Below are positions 60,270 to 64,000 of a DNA stretch of 64,000 nucleotides, piece after piece. Under the pieces are notes generated by a model. It was given only the letters and a program-made list of their open reading frames with translations, had not been told where the DNA came from and searched no databases. Source of the stretch: SCGC-AAA076-P13 sp964276235 (lineage in GTDB: Bacteria; Pseudomonadota; Gammaproteobacteria; Magnimaribacterales; D2472); assembly GCA_964276235.1 (NCBI GenBank), contig CAXYEK010000001.1, positions 186,001-250,000 of the forward strand. Reading direction: 5' to 3'. The first letter of the stretch is position 1. Every line of letters starts with the position of its first letter. Both the position numbers and the translations under genes were made by a program.

Positions 60270-61943
60270 TTATTTATTGAATGATGAATCAGTTTCGCCC
60301 TTATAGCAATTTATGATGTATGGAAATGAATCAGTAACGTAATACCCATACTCTCCTTTGTATTCCATCCCATTACACTCATCTAAATCACCAGAATCAG
60401 TCCACTCCCAATCTTCTTCGTAGATACCTGAATACTCTCCTCCAGGGTTGGTGTTAGTTTTTGTAGATCTAGTACCCCAGGACTGATAAATAGATAAGCT
60501 TTCTCGGCACTCTTCTATCTTCAATTCTCTAATTAAATGAACAGGGTCACCCCCTCCTCCTTCTCGCGCACCATTCTGATCTACTGTAACGCATAGATTG
60601 GGATCACTATTAACCACAATATTACCGTTTGTAAGAAATGTAAATTTTTGGAGTTCACTGCCATTACAAATACTTAATGCTAAGTCATTATCTGTACTAT
60701 TAAACGCCATGCAAACCTCAAAACTAGGCATAAAAAATTCATATTCGCTAATTCGATGGTTATCAAATCCTTGATCAACGGAAATCTCTCCTTGATATGA
60801 GTAGCATGTATGCGCCTGAAGTCCACGTTGAGTATCGGCGTTCGCTTTAGATCCTACAATATCAATGCAGAAATTCCTTGAATCTTCTAATGGATCTAGT
60901 AAATAAATTTCAACTGTTGACCCTCGATTTCCTTCTTTTAGGGTATATCCTGAGAGTGCTTTGCGATAGGTTCCTGTTAGTGAATCTAATATATAAGAGC
61001 CATAAATAGGAAATCCATCTGCAGCAAAACCAATTACTGGAGAACCGTCTCCCGAGGGCGAATCATCAAACATGGCATTGGGGTTCCCATGATAATGATA
61101 GGTTCCATCAGGTTGAACGTGAGCATTATGAATGTCTGCACCAAATTTTGTTGAATACTCTAGAGGTATTAACATCCAATTATCATTTGGACCGCAACCT
61201 GCTTCAGTATTTCCATCGGCATCTGCTCTAGATTCAGATGGTTTATAACATCCAGCACTTTTAACATCGGCAACCACACCGTTCAACATAACTGCATCCC
61301 ATGCTTGCCCATTGATCTGACTGATTTCTGATGCGGCTTGAGGATCTCTTTGAACACTAAATACTCTATCTATTTCAGCAACATTAGTTCTAAAATTTGC
61401 ACTAGAATCATTAAAATCATGGTTCGGAATGTTATCACTTGATAAATTGCAATAGGTGTCAAAAACTTCAACATCTACGTAACCCTCAAAATCAATAACC
61501 CTAGTTAAGTCACTAACATTAGAACCATAATTATCTGCATAATTTGCGCAATCAGAAGTTCTGTTTGAAAAAATCTCATCTGTAATATTAGTTCTATTCA
61601 CAACTCCGGTTACTTGAACTGATTTACTAACGGAAGTTGCATTACTTGCCGAACAATTCACCGTAAAAGTATTGCTTCCTTCTTTATTAATATTAACTCC
61701 TTCATTGCCGGACACTGCTTTACTGCCTGACCAGTCACCAGTTGCTGAACAGGTCTGAGCATTGGTTGATAACCATGTTAAGGTGATGAGAGAACCCACT
61801 TCTGCTTCATTGGTGCTTGCAGATAGTGATAATGTGATTAGTGTTACAGGGTCAGTAATGGGGTCACTAGAACCTCCGCTGCCTCCACCGCATGCTACAA
61901 GAGTAGTTAGTAGAATGATTAAATACCCATAGTTCTCTTTCAT
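60270..61943 (-). CDS. YHYH lipoprotein with inserted ricin-type lectin domain and extra N-terminal Ig-like domain, copy 2
   Basis: This is a 557-residue predicted lipoprotein (LVAC, Cys18). Residues about 30-115 form an extra Ig-like domain (TLSLSASTNEAEVGSLITLTW .. SKSVQVTG), absent from copy 1. The rest parallels copy 1: HVQPDGTYHYHG, the inserted three-repeat lectin (CIDIVG.. to ..YQSWGTRS) and the C-terminal GEYSGIYEEDWEWTDSGDLDECNG. Bases 60802-60915 match 48738-48851 with one difference over 114 positions, so the two share recent ancestry or gene conversion. A surface role in binding sugar or organic matter is plausible. Confidence 0.78.
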   Translation of the reverse strand: MKENYGYLIILLTTLVACGGGSGGSSDPITDPVTLITLSLSASTNEAEVGSLITLTWLSTNAQTCSATGDWSGSKAVSGNEGVNINKEGSNTFTVNCSASNATSVSKSVQVTGVVNRTNITDEIFSNRTSDCANYADNYGSNVSDLTRVIDFEGYVDVEVFDTYCNLSSDNIPNHDFNDSSANFRTNVAEIDRVFSVQRDPQAASEISQINGQAWDAVMLNGVVADVKSAGCYKPSESRADADGNTEAGCGPNDNWMLIPLEYSTKFGADIHNAHVQPDGTYHYHGNPNAMFDDSPSGDGSPVIGFAADGFPIYGSYILDSLTGTYRKALSGYTLKEGNRGSTVEIYLLDPLEDSRNFCIDIVGSKANADTQRGLQAHTCYSYQGEISVDQGFDNHRISEYEFFMPSFEVCMAFNSTDNDLALSICNGSELQKFTFLTNGNIVVNSDPNLCVTVDQNGAREGGGGDPVHLIRELKIEECRESLSIYQSWGTRSTKTNTNPGGEYSGIYEEDWEWTDSGDLDECNGMEYKGEYGYYVTDSFPYIINCYKGETDSSFNK

Positions 61944-62109
61944 ATGTTTATCTTATTAATTATGATTATCTTATAGACCTAGGATTTAAGAAAAAGTTTC
62001 TTATTTTCTGATTCTTGCTCAACCGAGAAATCTACCTTTATTCAAGTGTAACGGCATAAATTTAAACGACAATTATCTCGCCCTCAACTTTATTTTGATA
62101 GTTCTTCAA

Positions 62110-62358
62110 TTACAAATCCTTCCAAAACTGGGAATTAAAACCTTTTGCGTTAAAGAGTTTCTTTAGTGTTTTTGGTGTAGTGGAAAAAGACCAGACCAGC
62201 CAAATAGCAACCAATATCCCTACAGGACCTGAGTTATAAAGACTTTCAGAGAGATCTATTAGGTTGTTTCTTACACTTGAAGAAAACACTAGACCAACTA
62301 AAATAAGTATCATTATTACAGCAGTTAATAATGTAATTATCTTATTAATTATTTTCAT
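62110..62358 (-). CDS. 82-residue membrane protein, unknown
   Basis: This short protein has two hydrophobic segments (about 8-27 and 44-60) and a basic end (TLKKLFNAKGFNSQFWKDL). It starts at ATG 62358, with a 178-base gap to the desaturase gene. No family was recognised. Confidence 0.58.
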   Translation of the reverse strand: MKIINKIITLLTAVIMILILVGLVFSSSVRNNLIDLSESLYNSGPVGILVAIWLVWSFSTTPKTLKKLFNAKGFNSQFWKDL

Positions 62359-62474
62359 GAAATTAATTGCTGTTCAAATCTACTCCACAGTAGCAGAGTG
62401 TTCTTAACCCAACCTATATTCAACATTTATACATTATCACCCAGTCTTAAAACAAATCAAGCAACCAAATAAAC

Positions 62475-62522
62475 TTGACTATTTGGGTAAACACCCAATA
62501 TAATTTGGGCAATTACCCAAAT
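62475..62522 (+). promoter_or_regulatory. Desaturase promoter with two tandem palindromic operators
   Basis: TTGACT (62475-62480), 18 bases, then TATAAT (62499-62504) form the promoter. Two copies of ATTTGGG-N6-CCCAA lie at 62481-62500 (between -35 and -10) and 62503-62522 (overlapping -10 and the start site), 22 bases apart, the distance of two helix turns. Both arms are near-perfect inverted repeats. This is the expected site for the TetR regulator at 63370. Confidence 0.82.
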
Positions 62523-62536
62523 AAGGAAACAATATT

Positions 62537-63367
62537 ATGGAAATTAATAAAACACTAGAAAGAGAAGCAGCAAAAATATCGAAAGAGCACTCTGGGATGA
62601 TTGCTTTTCCAACGATTGGTCTAGCGCTGTTAGTCTCTTGTTTATACATGTTTGTGTTGTTTGTGTTTGCTAGTGGTTATTTGTCACCACTTATCTCCAC
62701 TCTTTTGCTTGGGTTTTTAACTTTTGCTTCCTATACCCCGATGCATGAAGCAGTTCATGGCAATGTGGGAGGCAGCAACCCAAAATACAAGTGGTTAGAT
62801 TCTGCTGTTGGGTTGTTAATGTCACCACTTATCTCAATCCCATTTAACTCACACAGAAAAGAGCACTTTGCACACCACAAACACACAAATTCTGAAGAGG
62901 ATCCAGATGTACATATTCAAAATATATTTAGGTCTTTAAAAGATTTTTATAGATCAACATTAAGAGTAATTAAAACTCAAAATACCTTTGCAATGGATAA
63001 CTTCACTAGAATAGAAATTGCTGTAAGCATTGGATGGCGGTTGCTGTTTGTATTGGGGACAGGAATAATTAGCATCCCGGTGTTGTTCTTCGGGTGGTTT
63101 TCAGGTGCGTTTTTAACTATATATTTATTTTCTTATTTACCACATAAACCATATAAAGATACTGCGAGATGGAAAAATACAAATATACAGTTATTTTCTA
63201 TTAGATGGTTTGAGGAATTAATGTTTCAACAGAATTTACATGCTGTGCACCACCTGTTTCCTAGAGTACCGTTTTATAATTACAGAACAGTATTTGAAAA
63301 ATTAGAACCAAGCATGAGAAAGAAAGAAACTCCAATCATTGATATGATTAATAGAAGGTCAATTTAA
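62537..63367 (+). CDS. Fatty acid desaturase-superfamily enzyme
   Basis: This is a 276-residue integral membrane di-iron enzyme. Histidine boxes are PMHEAVHGN (His70, His74), NSHRKEHFAHHKHTNSEEDPD (His106-His114) and QQNLHAVHHLFPRVP near 235-249. Desaturation or hydroxylation of a lipid or carotenoid is expected; the substrate is not determined. Regulation by the co-transcribed TetR (2-base gap) through the tandem operators suggests a response to fatty-acid or acyl-CoA level, like DesT. Confidence 0.89.
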   Translation: MEINKTLEREAAKISKEHSGMIAFPTIGLALLVSCLYMFVLFVFASGYLSPLISTLLLGFLTFASYTPMHEAVHGNVGGSNPKYKWLDSAVGLLMSPLISIPFNSHRKEHFAHHKHTNSEEDPDVHIQNIFRSLKDFYRSTLRVIKTQNTFAMDNFTRIEIAVSIGWRLLFVLGTGIISIPVLFFGWFSGAFLTIYLFSYLPHKPYKDTARWKNTNIQLFSIRWFEELMFQQNLHAVHHLFPRVPFYNYRTVFEKLEPSMRKKETPIIDMINRRSI

Positions 63368-63369
63368 AA

Positions 63370-63984
63370 ATGAAAACTAGAGAAAAAATAATTAAAGAAA
63401 GTTTGTCTTTGTTCAATGAAAATACTTTTGAATTATCAACAACAAATTTAATAGCGAAAAGATCAGATGTTTTAGAAGGTTCTCTTTGGTATCACTTTAA
63501 TTCGAAAAATGATTTAGTTTCAGTTCATCTTGGTCTATTTGAAGAATCATTTAATGAACAGCAAGCGCATTCACAGAGCGACAACCAAAAAGACTTAATA
63601 TTGGGAATTTTTAGTATTTATGAGGTTGTTTGGGACTTCAGATATCTTATGAGGGATTCGTTTGAACAGTTTTCAACTGATTTTCCAGGACTAAATAAAA
63701 AAATTGATGTCATAAATTCTGAAATAGATAATTGGGCAAAAAATACTATCATGCATGCTAGAGATCTTGGGGTTCTGCATATAAAAGATGGTGATATAGA
63801 TAGTATTGTTGAAATCTCATTAATTATAGGCAGGCACTGGTTGGATTATTCAATGAAAAAATACCCATCCAAATCAAATACATATTTAAGAAAGAAGGGC
63901 ATTAATCTTCTAATTAAAAATTTCTATCCTTACTTGAGTCCTGAGTCTAAAGAGATAATGGATTCGCTTTACGAGTCAGACTGA
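63370..63984 (+). CDS. TetR family regulator of the desaturase operon
   Basis: This is a 204-residue protein. The N-terminal DNA-binding domain has LIAKRSDVLEGSLWYHFNSKNDLV, the usual TetR turn and recognition helix. The C-terminal part (about 60-204) is the ligand-binding helical domain without a named ligand. It directly follows the desaturase (2-base gap). It likely represses its own operon via the operators at 62481-62522. It ends 16 bases before the window edge. Confidence 0.89.
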   Translation: MKTREKIIKESLSLFNENTFELSTTNLIAKRSDVLEGSLWYHFNSKNDLVSVHLGLFEESFNEQQAHSQSDNQKDLILGIFSIYEVVWDFRYLMRDSFEQFSTDFPGLNKKIDVINSEIDNWAKNTIMHARDLGVLHIKDGDIDSIVEISLIIGRHWLDYSMKKYPSKSNTYLRKKGINLLIKNFYPYLSPESKEIMDSLYESD

Positions 63985-64000
63985 TTTTTTATTCTCTGTT

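Noticed and set aside
1..64000. tRNA, rRNA, CRISPR arrays, insertion sequences, prophage genes
   Set aside because: No cloverleaf-like GGTTCGAATCC patterns, repeat-spacer arrays, transposase or integrase motifs were seen on reading both strands; a dedicated covariance-model search was not possible here.

Overview
The window reads as a chromosomal stretch of an A+T-rich marine gammaproteobacterium, probably of the SAR86 type or a relative. The support is indirect: typA, yaaA, lipB-lipA and uvrD of gammaproteobacterial character, very tight gene packing with many 1 to 20 base overlaps, many small lipoproteins and exported enzymes, and a strong set of CoA, lipid and peptide catabolism genes. No rRNA, tRNA, CRISPR array, insertion sequence, integrase or phage gene was seen, and no gene-free gap exceeds about 180 bases. 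The taxonomic label is inference.

Layout. 1-3.9 kb: end of an unidentified gene, two overlapping phosphatases (PhoA-type and e(P4)-type), a dienoyl-CoA-isomerase-like crotonase and yaaA. 4-12.7 kb: TRAP permeases DctQ-DctM with a PNGase-F-like lipoprotein, two tandem MarR-like regulators separated by a decayed copy of the lipA 3' end, then the leftward operon uvrD-dctP-lipB-lipA, where DctP resembles the 2-oxoacid binder TakP. 12.7-16.2 kb: an RpiR regulator, a prolyl-4-hydroxylase-like enzyme divergent from a Skp1-type (GT60) GlcNAc-transferase, then a MazG-like hydrolase and two small proteins. 16.2-29.4 kb: a leftward cluster of small proteins with a beta-hydroxyacid dehydrogenase, nitronate monooxygenase, an M20 amidohydrolase, typA, a PDZ lipoprotein, two frameshifted membrane protein genes, a crotonase, a DUF885 peptidase-like protein and an acyltransferase.

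29.4-41 kb: a membrane protein plus XRE regulator pair, an alpha-aminoadipate-type lysine breakdown pair (saccharopine-dehydrogenase-like and ALDH7-like), small DUF genes, an MFS carrier, an SDR, a cupin, a serine hydrolase, DoxX and a methyltransferase. 40.5-56 kb: a Pif1/RecD-like helicase broken by two single-base insertions, DUF952, nitroreductase, CaiB-type CoA-transferase, a sterol-desaturase-like hydroxylase, a quinone-oxidoreductase-like enzyme divergent from an HxlR regulator, the first YHYH-lectin lipoprotein, MFS, esterase, VOC, a frameshifted M19 dipeptidase and a second membrane protein plus XRE pair. 56-64 kb: PAP2, GFA, a 15-residue cysteine-rich micropeptide, two HXXEE proteins, DUF2141, an SMR transporter, a more G+C-rich zinc peptidase, the second YHYH-lectin lipoprotein, and a fatty-acid-desaturase-type enzyme with its TetR regulator and two well-formed tandem operators.

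Most notable: (1) a bacterial hydroxylase/GlcNAc-transferase pair matching the first two steps of eukaryotic Skp1 modification; (2) a ricin-type lectin domain nested inside a YHYH domain, present twice; (3) a tandem duplication that left a lipA remnant; (4) two unlinked membrane protein/XRE pairs sharing an operator-like sequence; (5) at least eight one-base indels that break five otherwise full-length genes, which bears on assembly quality.
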